Source of the DNA: Diabrotica undecimpunctata | Lineage: Eukaryota > Arthropoda > Insecta > Coleoptera > Chrysomelidae | Direction of reading: 5' to 3' | Length of the DNA: 64,000 bases | Assembly: GCF_040954645.1 (NCBI RefSeq) | Contig: NC_092804.1 | Coordinates: 44,235,753-44,299,752, forward strand | Notes under the pieces: model-generated | Seen by the model: only the letters and a program-made list of their open reading frames with translations | Told to the model about the DNA's origin: nothing | Databases searched by the model: none | Part shown: one piece after another, positions 44,798 through 55,157 of the stretch | Numbering within the stretch: the stretch's first letter is position 1 | Layout of the letters: each line of letters starts with the position of its first letter | Program-made: the position numbers and the translations under genes

Positions 44798-47380
44798 CTA
44801 CTTATGATACTGACAAATGTCGTGAATGTTAAAATACCCCGTATATTGCCTGTCTTTATACGGGATTGGATATATTTTCGTTTTAAATTTTTCCAAGTAT
44901 TTTCCCTTAAAAGAAAGTTCATAATTTTTAACCACTTGATTTACTTTATTAACAAAATCTCCATGGTTTCCTAAAATCTTCTCTATTTCCTTCTCCATGT
45001 TTTTTCCACAATTTATTTTTCTTTCATCCACCTTTTGTTCACATGTGTTCACTGTCCATAATACTTCTTCACAAAATTCTGGATTCTCGTCCATCAGTGC
45101 CATTTTTTCTTCTGTTTTCTTTTTATCCTCTAATTCCCTTTGGTATTCCGAGCACCATGTTTCTATTCCTTTCACTTCTCTGATGATACCTTCTTTTTCT
45201 TCCTGCTTCCATTCTGTTTTATCGTCGGTTGCCAACAAATCTTCTGTACCTTCTATTTCCTGTTTTTCTCTGGTCTCCATCTTATTTTCCTGCTTTCTTT
45301 TCGAACTCTTCTTCTTTTTCTTCCTTCTCTTTTTCTTTTCTGTTAGATCTTGTTCTTGTACTTTCGGTTTATCCTCTACAGTCATATCGATTTCTTTGCG
45401 TTTTTCCTGTGCATTGATCCTTCCAGAATTTGTTTTCCTATCTGTTTGCTTTTCTTCTCCTGTGTTGTCTGGTTCTGCTCTGATTTCCAGTTTATTTTCC
45501 GAAAAATTTATGGTGATATCTTTTTTCCTCAATTCATTAATTCCCGCTATCATATCATGATTTAAATCTTCAATCACCACACATTTCATAATATGGAATT
45601 TGTTTCCCACTCTTATCTGTACTCCCAAGCCTTCGTTTACTGTCGTCAAATTTTTATTGTTTGCACCCACTAAATCAACCCTAGGAATCTTATACACAAA
45701 TCTGTCCAAATTTAATTCTTTTACTAGTTTTTTATTGATTAGCGATATCTCCGATCCAGAATCAATCACAATTTTAATCGCTTTATGTTTTATAAATGCA
45801 TCTAAAAATATTAGATTAGAATTAGAAATTTGTCTGTCGTTTCCTATTGCTACATGATTCATCTCCCTTCTATTTTGTTGTTGGAAGCTCTGGTTATTTC
45901 CATCGTCCCTTTGTTCGTTAGTATTCCTATTCGGAGGATTTTGTGCATCTCTATTCCTGTTGTGATTTTCATATGTTCTCTGTTGTGTGTCATTCCTGTT
46001 ATCGTAATTTTGTTGTCTATTGTAATTATTGTAATTTCTCGGCCTATATTCGTTTGTTGATCTGGGATGTCGGTTTCTCTGGTCATAATTTGATGAATAC
46101 CTTCTTTCCGGTCCATTATATTGGTCATGTTGTCTTCTATTTCTCATTTCTTTTCTTTTCGCTTCTTTTAATTGAAGGAATTGGCACAAACTATCAATAT
46201 CTTGATAGTTTCTCAAAATCACGTGATCTTCCAACGTTTCCTCAAAATGTCTGCTGATCATTTCTACCAGCTGTTCGGTAGAATATTTGTATTCTAGATA
46301 TTTTGAATTGTTATATATCTGCAAAGCATATCTTTCTTCAGATATTCCCATTTTTTCGTGATATTTTCCATTCTGTAGCTCTTGGTTGATTTCTCTCTGT
46401 TTATTTTTCCCCCAGAAATAGTTGAGAAATTTATTTTCAAAATCTGTCCAATTTTCAAACTCATCTTCCTTGCTCTCATACCATAACGCTGCTCCTTCTT
46501 TCAAATGGTTTCTAATTGTTTCTTTGCAATCGTCAAAATATCTAATATGTTGTAATTTGGTTTTCAAATTTTTAACAAACGGTACTGGGTGTGTTTTCCG
46601 AATATCCCCGCCAAATTGTATTTTCGACTCGCTTGTTCCATGGATGATAATTTCTTTTCTCTCTACCCCTCTTAGTTCAATTTCTGCCATTTGTTTTTCA
46701 TTTTGCTTTAATCTTCTTTCTATTTCCTTCCTGTCTTCTTGTAGCGCCATTTCAAATTTTTCTTCTAACTGTTCTAATTCCTTTTTCTGGACAGTCTTAC
46801 TATCTTTCATTTTAGTTTCTATTTCTTCTCTCTGCATCTCTAGTTCCTTTCTCTGGCAATTTTGTATCTCCTTCATTGTATTTTGGATATCTTTAATCTC
46901 TGTCTCTTGTTTTGCATTCTTTATGGTTATTTCTTCTATCTGTTGTATCAGTTCTTTCTTTATCCCCTCAACACATCCTTTAATTTCTTGTTCATAGTTT
47001 TCCAAACGCTTCTCTATATTCCTGTTATTTAGTTCTATTGCTTGCCTTGTTTCCCGTTGGTTTTCTTCCATTGTTTGTTTCGTTTCTGCCATTGTTTGTT
47101 TTGTGTCATCCATTTTTTGTGATGTTTCTTTTTGGTTTTTCTCTATTGTTTGTTTTGTTTCTGCCATTGTTTGTGACTGGAGTTGCATTAGTTGTAATAT
47201 TTTATCTATTCCTGATAGTTCTTTTCTCTCCTCAACTATTGTCACATTTCCTTCATTATCCGATACTTCTTCCAAAATTGTTTCATCTTCTCTGTTATCC
47301 TCCTTCCTTTCCTGCATTTTACTTTGACTCCTTGTGGTCGACATGTTGTTTCTTTTCGTTACTGTTTTTGTCCCCGCCAA
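44798..47380 (-). CDS. gag: Gag-protease polyprotein, 860 residues, intact
   Basis: Gag forms the particle that packages element RNA; the protease cuts it. N-terminus: an acidic segment, then a long coiled coil (about residues 55-240) containing repeated MAETKQT(I/M)E and DDTKQT units. A capsid-like helical region follows at about 265-410 (LKEGAALWYESK, WTDFENKFLNYFW), then an Arg/Asn/Gln-rich basic stretch at about 411-505 that replaces the usual CCHC zinc knuckle. A retropepsin-like domain is at about 520-632 with IVIDSGSEISLI (catalytic D540) and MIAGINEL. A Lys-rich run (about 680-700) and an acidic helical segment lead to the C-terminus, which ends in the pre-RT linker (IYPIPYKDRQ). The first Met is at the end of the leader. 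No stop or frameshift is seen. The absence of pol, not decay, is the odd feature. Confidence 0.93.
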   Translation of the reverse strand: MAGTKTVTKRNNMSTTRSQSKMQERKEDNREDETILEEVSDNEGNVTIVEERKELSGIDKILQLMQLQSQTMAETKQTIEKNQKETSQKMDDTKQTMAETKQTMEENQRETRQAIELNNRNIEKRLENYEQEIKGCVEGIKKELIQQIEEITIKNAKQETEIKDIQNTMKEIQNCQRKELEMQREEIETKMKDSKTVQKKELEQLEEKFEMALQEDRKEIERRLKQNEKQMAEIELRGVERKEIIIHGTSESKIQFGGDIRKTHPVPFVKNLKTKLQHIRYFDDCKETIRNHLKEGAALWYESKEDEFENWTDFENKFLNYFWGKNKQREINQELQNGKYHEKMGISEERYALQIYNNSKYLEYKYSTEQLVEMISRHFEETLEDHVILRNYQDIDSLCQFLQLKEAKRKEMRNRRQHDQYNGPERRYSSNYDQRNRHPRSTNEYRPRNYNNYNRQQNYDNRNDTQQRTYENHNRNRDAQNPPNRNTNEQRDDGNNQSFQQQNRREMNHVAIGNDRQISNSNLIFLDAFIKHKAIKIVIDSGSEISLINKKLVKELNLDRFVYKIPRVDLVGANNKNLTTVNEGLGVQIRVGNKFHIMKCVVIEDLNHDMIAGINELRKKDITINFSENKLEIRAEPDNTGEEKQTDRKTNSGRINAQEKRKEIDMTVEDKPKVQEQDLTEKKKRRKKKKKSSKRKQENKMETREKQEIEGTEDLLATDDKTEWKQEEKEGIIREVKGIETWCSEYQRELEDKKKTEEKMALMDENPEFCEEVLWTVNTCEQKVDERKINCGKNMEKEIEKILGNHGDFVNKVNQVVKNYELSFKGKYLEKFKTKIYPIPYKDRQYTGYFNIHDICQYHK

Positions 47381-47753
47381 ATGTGAAATTTTACAACACT
47401 CTATATGTTTCAGAACACGACAATATTTCTCCCCAAATGTATTAAATTTTCACGACAAATATCAAATATGCAATCAGTAAAATTCAAATAATTCAAAATA
47501 AATATCAAATGTACGATTGGTAAAGAAAATAAAATCAAATAATTCAATAGCAGTAAATATCCACTAACTACGATCAATCAATAAATCAAATTTTTATTCC
47601 CTGGAAAAATTGTCAAAATATTTTCAAATTCAAATTCCCTCAATGTTATATGTTTTTATCTCTGGATCACCTGTACTTATTCCAGATCTCTTTCCCTTCC
47701 TTCAAATGTAAAGCTGCGATATTTTCAAGCCCCACGTTTTGGAAGCCAGTTAT
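47381..47753 (-). other. LTR element leader with primer-binding site
   Basis: Untranslated leader between the 5' LTR and gag. The primer-binding site at 47731-47748 reads, on the minus strand, TGGCTTCCAAAACGTGGG. It starts 5 nt after the LTR and is a near-complement of the 3' end of an insect tRNA-Lys(CTT) (expected TGGCGCCCAACGTGGGGC), with a few mismatches. The remainder is AT-rich without features. Confidence 0.6.
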
Positions 47754-49154
47754 TGTGATATTTAAAGTCTTGGTGCGCCAAGCAATAATTAGCTAATTAA
47801 TTTTTTTGATTAATTAAAATTATTTCAATGATATGATTATGACTCTATCACAATTTTTAATTCTTTTATCTCAGGGTTAAATTCGTGCTTCAATATCTAT
47901 GCTATTACATGTGAAAGGTAAGGTCCAGAGAATACCGGAATAATAAAAAACACATATGATCTAACACTATATATTGAAATAAAAATAATGAAATAATTCA
48001 CACTCAAAAGTTTTCAATGAACAAATCTCATATAATGATTCTCAAAAATTTTATTCTACATACGAGAATAATCAAATTAAATGGTACAAACAATATTAAT
48101 TGAAATCTCAAAATTCCGAACTATTCTAACTCTCCTAATCAAAATATTTATATCCTTTCTAAATTAAGTGTAAAAATTGTGTTATCAATGAAAGAAAAAA
48201 CTGCAGAAAACAAAATATCTCTCTCTGATGATGAGTGGTCCAAATCCTTGTTCCTTATAGACTGTATTATCTCCTCTCAACCGCTCCCTATGTAATCAGC
48301 AATCTTACACCGATTGTTGCAAGTATATCGTCCTTAATGATCTCCTTCAAAAGCACAAATCATTCAAATTATGATAGCCTTTTCTCCTCTCGATAAACTG
48401 AATCTCTCGTTGGCCCGAGTGAAAAATGACTCTTGGAATATCTTCTCTTTACGATAAACTGAATCTCTCGTTGGCCTGAACAGTGACTCTTGGAATATAA
48501 GTAGAGAAATATGACTTACAATATTTTGCTGCTTCAGCTCCTGTCAGATACACTAACTCCACAAAAACTCACCAACATTCAACACTACTGCTTGCTACAT
48601 TTCAGGAACCGCCAGAGAACAATCCCTGTTCCTCTTACAGACTTGGAAACCAACTGACCCTCTTTTTTCTCTCCTCAATCTCGCTAAACTTTTTCCTACA
48701 CACTTATCCCACCTTTTTCAATCTCCGCCAATCAAAACTCGTCACAATTCCCCCATTTTTTCATTTCGATAACAAACAAATTTTTACCTATAATTATAAA
48801 TTTCCTAAAACTTATTTACAAATAATATTTTTCTATAAATCTTAAAAACTAACAAAAACCTCTTTCTATAATCCCTTCTATTGTCTTTAATCACTGCATT
48901 AATGGATTTTGAAAAAACCCCGTTCAATTCTTTGGCTTTCACTTAAACTTATGCGGGTCACTCAAGTGTAACAAAGAAATGATTGATGTAAAGCTTACAC
49001 TTTGTTTAGTACAGGAAATCCAAGGATTTAATAACTTTCCTTCTCCGAAATGTTTGTTGGATATTATCCTACTTATCTGAATTATTTTAATGTTTTTGAA
49101 CTTTGAAATATTTTTAAACAAACCAATATTTTCTTGATTTTACATATCATAACA
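47754..49154 (-). repeat. 5' LTR (1401 bp) of the gag-protease element
   Basis: Direct repeat of 43307-44703, differing in length by 4 bp through two small indels. A TATA-like ATATAAATAT on the minus strand lies at plus 48144-48153. It contains pairs of GATAAACTGAATCTCTCGTT blocks (for example 48393 and 48452), a small internal duplication also present in the other LTR. Confidence 0.95.
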
Positions 49155-49789
49155 ATATATATATGTATATTATTTATGTTTTAAAATTTAAAATTTATAT
49201 ATAATATAAGAATTTAATGTTAAATGAAAGGCCAAATATCTTACCATGTCGAGATAGTATTATGAGTTTTTTTCATGGTTTTTCCTCATGATTTACTGTG
49301 AGATCACTAGCTGTAGAACTTTCTGTCATCGGTGCACGTCGTTTGCCTTTTTTAAGACAAATTACGTGCTATGATTTTTCTGACAGGTATTAATGAGTTA
49401 AAATTGATTTCTTGTAAACTAATGAACTCTTTCAATAAAGTCTTCCGAGGAAATAGAAACTCAAAAATATTAATAATATCATTTAAAGTCATCTACTTCA
49501 AAATGTATGATATATGTCTAAATTGTCAATATGAATAAGTTATATTAAAGATGAATAATGAAGAATTTTATTACCGAGTAAAAACAAAAATTAATTAATT
49601 TGTATTTTGAGAAGGATTTCGAAGTTTAAATCGAAATGTCAAAATAAACTTAATTTAGTAAATTTTGGCTTATTTCAAATAAAATTAGTAAATTGTATGT
49701 ACATATACAAATAATGTAAATGGAAGATTACCAAGAAAACTTGTCACCTTAGGAGGAAAACAGAGAAAAGACTGACCGAGGACGAAGTG
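49155..49789. other. Non-coding, nothing recognised
   Basis: Begins with a short TA run that is the other side of the LTR element's target. Confidence 0.4.
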
Positions 49790-50029
49790 GAAAACTGATA
49801 GAATAGAATAGAAATATGCTTTATTGTCACTGAAAAGTGTACAATTTTATAGACAAATCTTAAAAAAGTCAGAATATAAGAATAACAATTAAAATTTACT
49901 GAAATTACATAAATCGTCAATATAGCCAACTAAAAGATAATAAAAATAAAATAAACAATCCATTACAAAATTTAAATTAATTCCAAATTGCCTTACGAAT
50001 TAATAAGTTGAAGTTGCTGCATGTGGTAC

Positions 50030-50031
<2 letters not shown>

Positions 50032-50119
<88 letters not shown>
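50032..50119. repeat. (TA)n array, left flank of the Penelope-like element
   Basis: About 88 bp of pure TA repeat between the Jockey 3'UTR and the Penelope-like element. Confidence 0.95.
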
Positions 50120-50122
<3 letters not shown>

Positions 50123-50149
50123 CGTGATTATTTCGACCAAAAAACAATT

Positions 50150-50810
50150 TATAAATATTTTGGAAATATCGGGTATGTGGTCTATATTAAATAAAAATCT
50201 TTGTTTTTTCTAAAGCTCAATATTTCGCCATTTATTTAATAGCTTCATCGGGAGTAACTGTAAAAAACAAATATTTCAAAAACACTGACGTACACTTAGA
50301 TTTACAATACTTACAGAAATTAAAAGATTATACACATAAATAAAATTGAATATTAAAATAACATTATTGTTGATGAAACTGTACATTTAATAAAATGCAT
50401 GTTAAAATTTAAAATATCTTTGAGCTCGTTCGTTAACAATAAATAAGATGGAACAAGTAAAAATTATTTCAAAATACAAAAAATAACAATGTAAGAAAAC
50501 ATTAGGGGAATAGTATTTCTTTAATTAATCATTAAGGCTAGTTAGTATGATTAATCATTAAGGTGAGTGTAGTTTTAAATTTTGTTTAATTTATTTCAAT
50601 ATATGTTGCTTAATTGCCCCGTGTCTGTTTTATAATTTAAAGTTTGTTTATTTTTGTTAATGTGGTACATCTCCAAAAATAACCTACTTTTGTAATTTTC
50701 AATCTGTGCCAAAATACGAGCATTGTTGTAGTCTAGCAGATGACCGGTGTTTTTATAGTGCTCGACAACTGCGCAAGAATTTTTTCCTAAGCGGCAATCA
50801 CTTTTATGCT
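50150..50810 (-). repeat. Left inverted arm of the Penelope-like element
   Basis: About 660 bp, the inverted copy of 51677-52338. On the minus strand it includes the GIY-YIG C-terminal coding segment (ITQHKSDCRL-equivalent onward). Only isolated substitutions separate it from the other arm, for example in the ATAGTGCTCGAC segment near 50756. Confidence 0.9.
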
Positions 50811-50849
50811 AACTTACTAATTCTCAGGTTCATTTTTAATATAATAACA

Positions 50850-51912
50850 CTTATTTCAGTTTCAATGAAAAATTTTACTTCCAAATTTTTGGAACACCTA
50901 TGGGTTCCCCGATTAGTCCCATCCTTGCTACTATTGTAACTGATCATCTCTTAGACAATGTGATCACACAATTACCTTTCGAATTACCATTTATATATAT
51001 AAATATGTCGATGACATCATATGTGCAGTTCCATCTTATCACATCAATACCACATTAAACATTTTTAATTCATTTAATGAACATCTTCAGTTCACAATTG
51101 AAACCGAGACAGATCTTAGTATACCATTTTTAGACACAAAGGTAATAAGAACAAATGACAATATTCTGACATTGGATTGGTACCAAAAGCCAACAGCATC
51201 GGGAAGGTATATGAATTACTTTTCAAACCACACCACTCGTCAAAAACATAATACAGTATTGGGTATGAAAAACAGGGTAATGTCAATTGTTGATGATAAT
51301 TTTTTACAAAAAAATCTGGACATATTATATAAAGTTTTTCTAAACAACGGCTATCCTAAACATATTTTAAAAAAACTCATTTACAGCAGTAATTTCTATG
51401 ATGGTCCTGTCCTTGACTCTAACAATGAGTCAATCAAATACAAAAAACTCCCCTTTATTAACGGTCTAACTCAGTCTGTCGTATCCATATTTAAAGATGT
51501 TTCCAATATTAATATAGCTAAATACAATACCATAAATAGCAAACAACTTTTTTCTAAAATTATAGACGCAGTACCAACCTTATATATGAGTAATGTGGTA
51601 TATGAAATACCGTGTCTAGGATGTGAAAAAAGCTACATTGGCCATACATCGTAGTGGCTAAAACAACGTATCACACAGCATAAAAGTGATTGCCGCTTAG
51701 GAAAAAATTCTTGCGCAGTTGTCGAGCACTACAAAAACACCGGTCATCTGTTAGACTACAACAATGCTCGTATTTTGGCACAGACTGAAAATTACAAAAG
51801 TAGGTTATTTTTGGAGATGTACCACATTAACAAAAATAAACAAACTTTAAATTATAAATCAGACACGGGGCAATTAAGCAACATATATTGCAATATATTA
51901 AACAAAATTTAA
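50850..51912 (+). pseudogene. Penelope-like RT plus GIY-YIG endonuclease, damaged
   Basis: RT palm: FYFQIFGTPMGSPISPILAT (50875-50935), then after a 1-base frameshift near 51000 KYVDDIICAVP (catalytic YVDD), IETETDLSIPFLDTK and LDWYQKPTASGRYMNY. The C-terminal endonuclease has VVYEIPCLGCEKSYIGHTS (the C-x2-C and YIG elements of Penelope GIY-YIG), then a stop at 51652-51654, then WLKQRITQHKSDC and ARILAQTENYKSRLFLEMYH to a terminal stop at 51910-51912. The nuclease nicks target DNA and RT copies the RNA. One frameshift, one internal stop and lost N-terminus make it inactive. Confidence 0.9.
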
Positions 51913-52333
51913 AACTACACTCACCTTAATGATTAATCATACTAACTAGCCTTAATGATTAATTGAAGAAATACTATTCCTCTAATGTTTTCTTACATTG
52001 TTATTTCTTGCATTTTGAAATAATTTTTACTTGTTCCATCTTATTTATTGTTAACGAACGTGCTCAAAGATATTTTAAATTTTAACATGCATTTTATTAA
52101 ATGTACAGTTTCATCAACAATAATGTTATTTTAATATTCAATTTTATTTATGTGTATAATCTTTTAATTTCTGTAAGTATTGTAAATCTAAGTGTACGTC
52201 AGTGTTTTTGAAATGTTTGTTTTTTACAGTTACTCCCGATGAAGCTATTAAATAAATGGCGAAATATTGAGCTTTAGAAAAAACAAAGATTTTTATTTAA
52301 TATAGACCACATACCCGATATTTCCAACATATT

Positions 52334-52338
<5 letters not shown>
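51677..52338 (+). repeat. Right inverted arm of the Penelope-like element
   Basis: Reverse complement of 50150-50810. It contains the last about 78 codons of the ORF and about 420 bp of 3'UTR ending near the CCGATATTTCCAA stretch. Confidence 0.9.
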
Positions 52339-52429
<91 letters not shown>

Positions 52430-52432
52430 AAT

Positions 52433-52524
<92 letters not shown>
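52327..52524. repeat. (TA)n array, right flank of the Penelope-like element
   Basis: About 200 bp of TA repeat with periodic ATAAATATAT interruptions. Confidence 0.95.
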
Positions 52525-52526
<2 letters not shown>

Positions 52527-53791
52527 TACTACATAAAAGTACTGTAATTTCTTAATTATTCGTTAAAAAACTCTTCTACTGAATAATATGGTTTTTCAGA
52601 TAGATAGGCTTTTGTCATTTAACAGAACTTCGGGAAAGATGTTACAGATTTAAGTTGTAAAGGGAGATGGTCGTGTATTTTTTTTGCCGAATATAATATA
52701 GATTTCTTGACTAACTCAGTAGACGGGATAGGTAAACAAACATCGAAGGTTAAATTTCTGGTGGAGTAGTCATAATTAGGTCTTGCTGGAAAAACATGTA
52801 GGTGTTTACGAATTAAGCAAACAATTTTTAAAATAAATAAAGAGGTAATAAAAATTCAGTAAATTTTGAAGTAGCTTCTGCAATGTGTTGTTTTTTTGAG
52901 GCCAAACAGATACCGTATTGCTCTTTTTTGTAATTTCAAAATAACGTCAGATTGGATAGCTGTACCAGAATCCCAAAAAGAAAGACATTATTAAAGATGA
53001 GACTCGAATAAAGAAAAATATATTCTTTTGGAATATGCTAAATTGATTTCATACGTACCAGATCTTATTGCACAGCAGTTGCACAGCAGGCAGAAGATAG
53101 TTTCCTACTTAACAAATCGAGCATTTAAGGTTGCTGTCTATAAAAAACCAAGAAATTTTACAGAATCAACGATATTGGTCTGGCTGTTATTAAGAAGGAA
53201 GGATTGAAGAGCTCCTATAAGTAGATCAGAAGTTATAGTTGCATTAATAGTTGCAATATTATAGTTTCTGCAGGTGACACTGGTATCATTAGCAAAAAAG
53301 AAAAACTTTTTCATTGATTTTTAAATAAGTGATGTCATGAAGGAAGAGTTGTACGAAGGAATCGGCATCAGAAACTAGAAAAAAGACAATAGAAAAGAAC
53401 GAAAGAAGGTAGAAGATGTGATAGCCAACGAAAATCAAAACTTTTTTTGTGACATCCCAGTTTTTTAAATATTTACTTTCAAACTATAAAATATATAAAT
53501 TTTCTAAACCGATTGAAAGTCGGAAAAAACAGCAAAGTGGTAACGACAAACAAGTGTTATATAAATGTTAAATAAATGAAAATATGCCATAAATAAAACT
53601 AAATAATGACAAAAGATTAAAAATGAAAAAAATAAATAAATAAAAAAAAACAATATGACAATATGAAAAGAGGTTTTAAATGGCCAATCAAATATTTTTC
53701 ATAGAATAAATACCTCAAGTATTTATAATCCACAATAAAGTTAGGTAATATAATGAAATATACACAAAAGCAAAGATAGTAGGTACATGTA

Positions 53792-53865
53792 TAGTAAAAT
53801 TATTTGCCTCGACCAAACTAATAAATTCGATATACATACTTTGAAAGAGGCAAATAATTTTACTA
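53792..53865. repeat. Perfect 19-bp inverted repeat with 36-nt loop
   Basis: TAGTAAAATTATTTGCCTC (53792-53810) and its exact reverse complement (53847-53865). Could be a small foldback relic or a short hairpin RNA; not extended by further pairing. Confidence 0.85.
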
Positions 53866-54554
53866 AATACAATTTTTCTATTCCCTTACATTCCAAACTA
53901 AATCAAAATAAAAACATGCCAAAGCCAATGTCTTAAAAAAATGTTTTGAAAAAATTGAAACTTAAAAGAAATCAAAGAAAACGGATGGACTGTGAATAAA
54001 CATAAAATTGTGTTCATAAAGACAACATAAAAAAGTTTTTGAATTATAGAAGACATATTTGCAATCACCAGAAAATAAATATTAAGGCAAATACACAAGG
54101 AAAATATTAGACAAGAAAAGAAAAAAATGAAAAAGTAGGTACAATTAAATATTTCGCTAAACAATTTGGCAATTCAATTAATATAATAAATCAATAAAAA
54201 TATATAGTGAAAATCTTAATTTAACAGTTTATACAATATTAAAGTAAAAACATAAATCTGATGCTTTCATTCATCATTTAAAATATTATAATACAAAAGA
54301 AATAACAATAAATTTTATAATAAATAGGATAGAAAATTTTCAGACTTACCAAGAAAAAATAATTACAAATAACGCAAATATTGTTGCGACAGAACAAATA
54401 ACAGTCATTATTCAAAAATCACATCGGCTACATTATTTACCGAATTCTAAATAATCAGCAGCCTTACCGCGCGAAGTATCATTCCAACCCGTAAACATAC
54501 ACTCTACCAAAAACTCAAAAAATATAAAGTTAACAATATTCACATGTCAGAAGG

Positions 54555-54930
54555 TCCTTAAAGAAATCCTCCGGGCGCTTCTCACCCGGAAGTATTATCT
54601 CAAACCGAAGCGGTGTCTACTGATCACCATAACAAACATGAGCGGTAAGTCGAGGCGGCAAAGATCTTTGAAGAATAATCAGCAGTGTCAGAGATAGAGA
54701 GATGGGACAGACAGAGAAAGATAGTATGGGGTGGTATGTGTAGTGGGCTACTCGCAGCGGACAACGCGCACAACGTGGGGTGTCAAGCGGCGAGAGAGTT
54801 TGGAAAAAAAGAGGGGAAGGACGATAGTGATACCCGGCAGAGGCGTACTAATAGACACTGTTGAATGCGTACGGTAATGATTGATTGTATGGTTGGCAAT
54901 TCGGGATTTATGAAATCATCTCACTGAAAG
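54555..54930. promoter_or_regulatory. GC-richer island, possible promoter / first-exon region
   Basis: This block has clearly more G and C than the surrounding DNA (CGGGCGCTTCTCACCCGG, GCGGACAACGCGCACAACG). On the plus strand an ATG in favourable context (AACAAACATGAGCG, near 54638) is followed at once by a donor-like GGTAAGTCG. On either strand it could be the 5' end of a host gene. No downstream exon was identified. Confidence 0.25.
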
Positions 54931-55157
54931 GTTTGCCGAAGGCTACGAAATTACACAATAAGTGTAAATAGATGTCGGGGAAAACAAACTATTTATAAAT
55001 TTTGAAATTAAGATTTAAGTCTAGATATTTTATATTGTATGTATATCAATATAAAAGAATATTCGGAATATAAAAAAATTATAATTTCTTAAAAATATTT
55101 AAAAATTAAAAAAAAACCTTTATTGCTCATATATTTATATGATGAGCAGATACCTAC

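Larger units (their letters stand above)
43307..49154 (-). mobile_element. Non-autonomous LTR retrotransposon encoding only gag and protease
   Basis: Two direct repeats (43307-44703 and 47754-49154) bound a 3.05-kb interior. On the minus strand the order is 5' LTR, primer-binding site, 370-nt leader, one 860-codon ORF, a 94-nt spacer, purine-rich tract, 3' LTR. LTRs start TG and end CA. No reverse transcriptase, RNase H or integrase is present. The ORF stops just past the linker that in Gypsy-type elements precedes RT. LTR identity is so high that insertion was recent. The target was TA-repeat DNA, so a target duplication cannot be defined. Movement would need pol supplied by another element. 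Confidence 0.93.
50120..52340 (+). mobile_element. Penelope-like element with long inverted arms
   Basis: A core with RT and GIY-YIG coding sequence (50811-51676) is flanked by arms 50150-50810 and 51677-52338 that are reverse complements with only scattered differences. The right arm carries the 3' end of the ORF and the 3' UTR; the left arm is the same segment inverted. Penelope-like elements are known to carry such inverted or direct terminal segments. RT fingers are missing, so the copy is 5'-truncated. It inserted in the 3'UTR of a Jockey copy and is bordered by (TA)n on both sides. Confidence 0.9.
49790..53310 (-). pseudogene. Jockey-like LINE, family A, minus-strand copy split by a Penelope-like element
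   Basis: 53290-52540 on the minus strand reads FFANDTSVTC (the catalytic FADD box with D changed to N), SVKFLGFL-type, LSRKLSSACCA, RPNYDYSTRNLTFD, SILYSAKKIHDHLPLQLKSV and YYSVEEFFNE plus stop, colinear with 4502-5149. Its 3'UTR is at 50031-49790 (GGGTACCACATG, TTCTGACTTTTTTAAGATTTGTC, TATTCTATTCTATC), colinear with 5200-5330. The two parts are separated by the Penelope-like element and its TA flanks (50032-52526); the break corresponds to about position 5195 of the other copy. 5' part missing beyond 53310. Confidence 0.85.
53311..55155. other. Non-coding; contains a perfect hairpin and a GC-richer block
   Basis: Mostly AT-rich with short frames of no recognisable identity. Two subfeatures are listed separately: a 19-bp hairpin at 53792-53865 and a GC-richer block at 54555-54930. 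Confidence 0.4.

Noticed and set aside
44997..47445. Many plus-strand open frames opposite the gag gene (for example 45000-45560, 46422-46997 and 47038-47445)
   Set aside because: They are Ser/Phe/Leu-rich shadows of the intact minus-strand gag-protease ORF and carry no domain.
51172..51654. 160-codon frame considered as a separate host GIY-YIG gene
   Set aside because: It is continuous with the upstream RT palm and flanked by inverted arms, so it belongs to the Penelope-like element.
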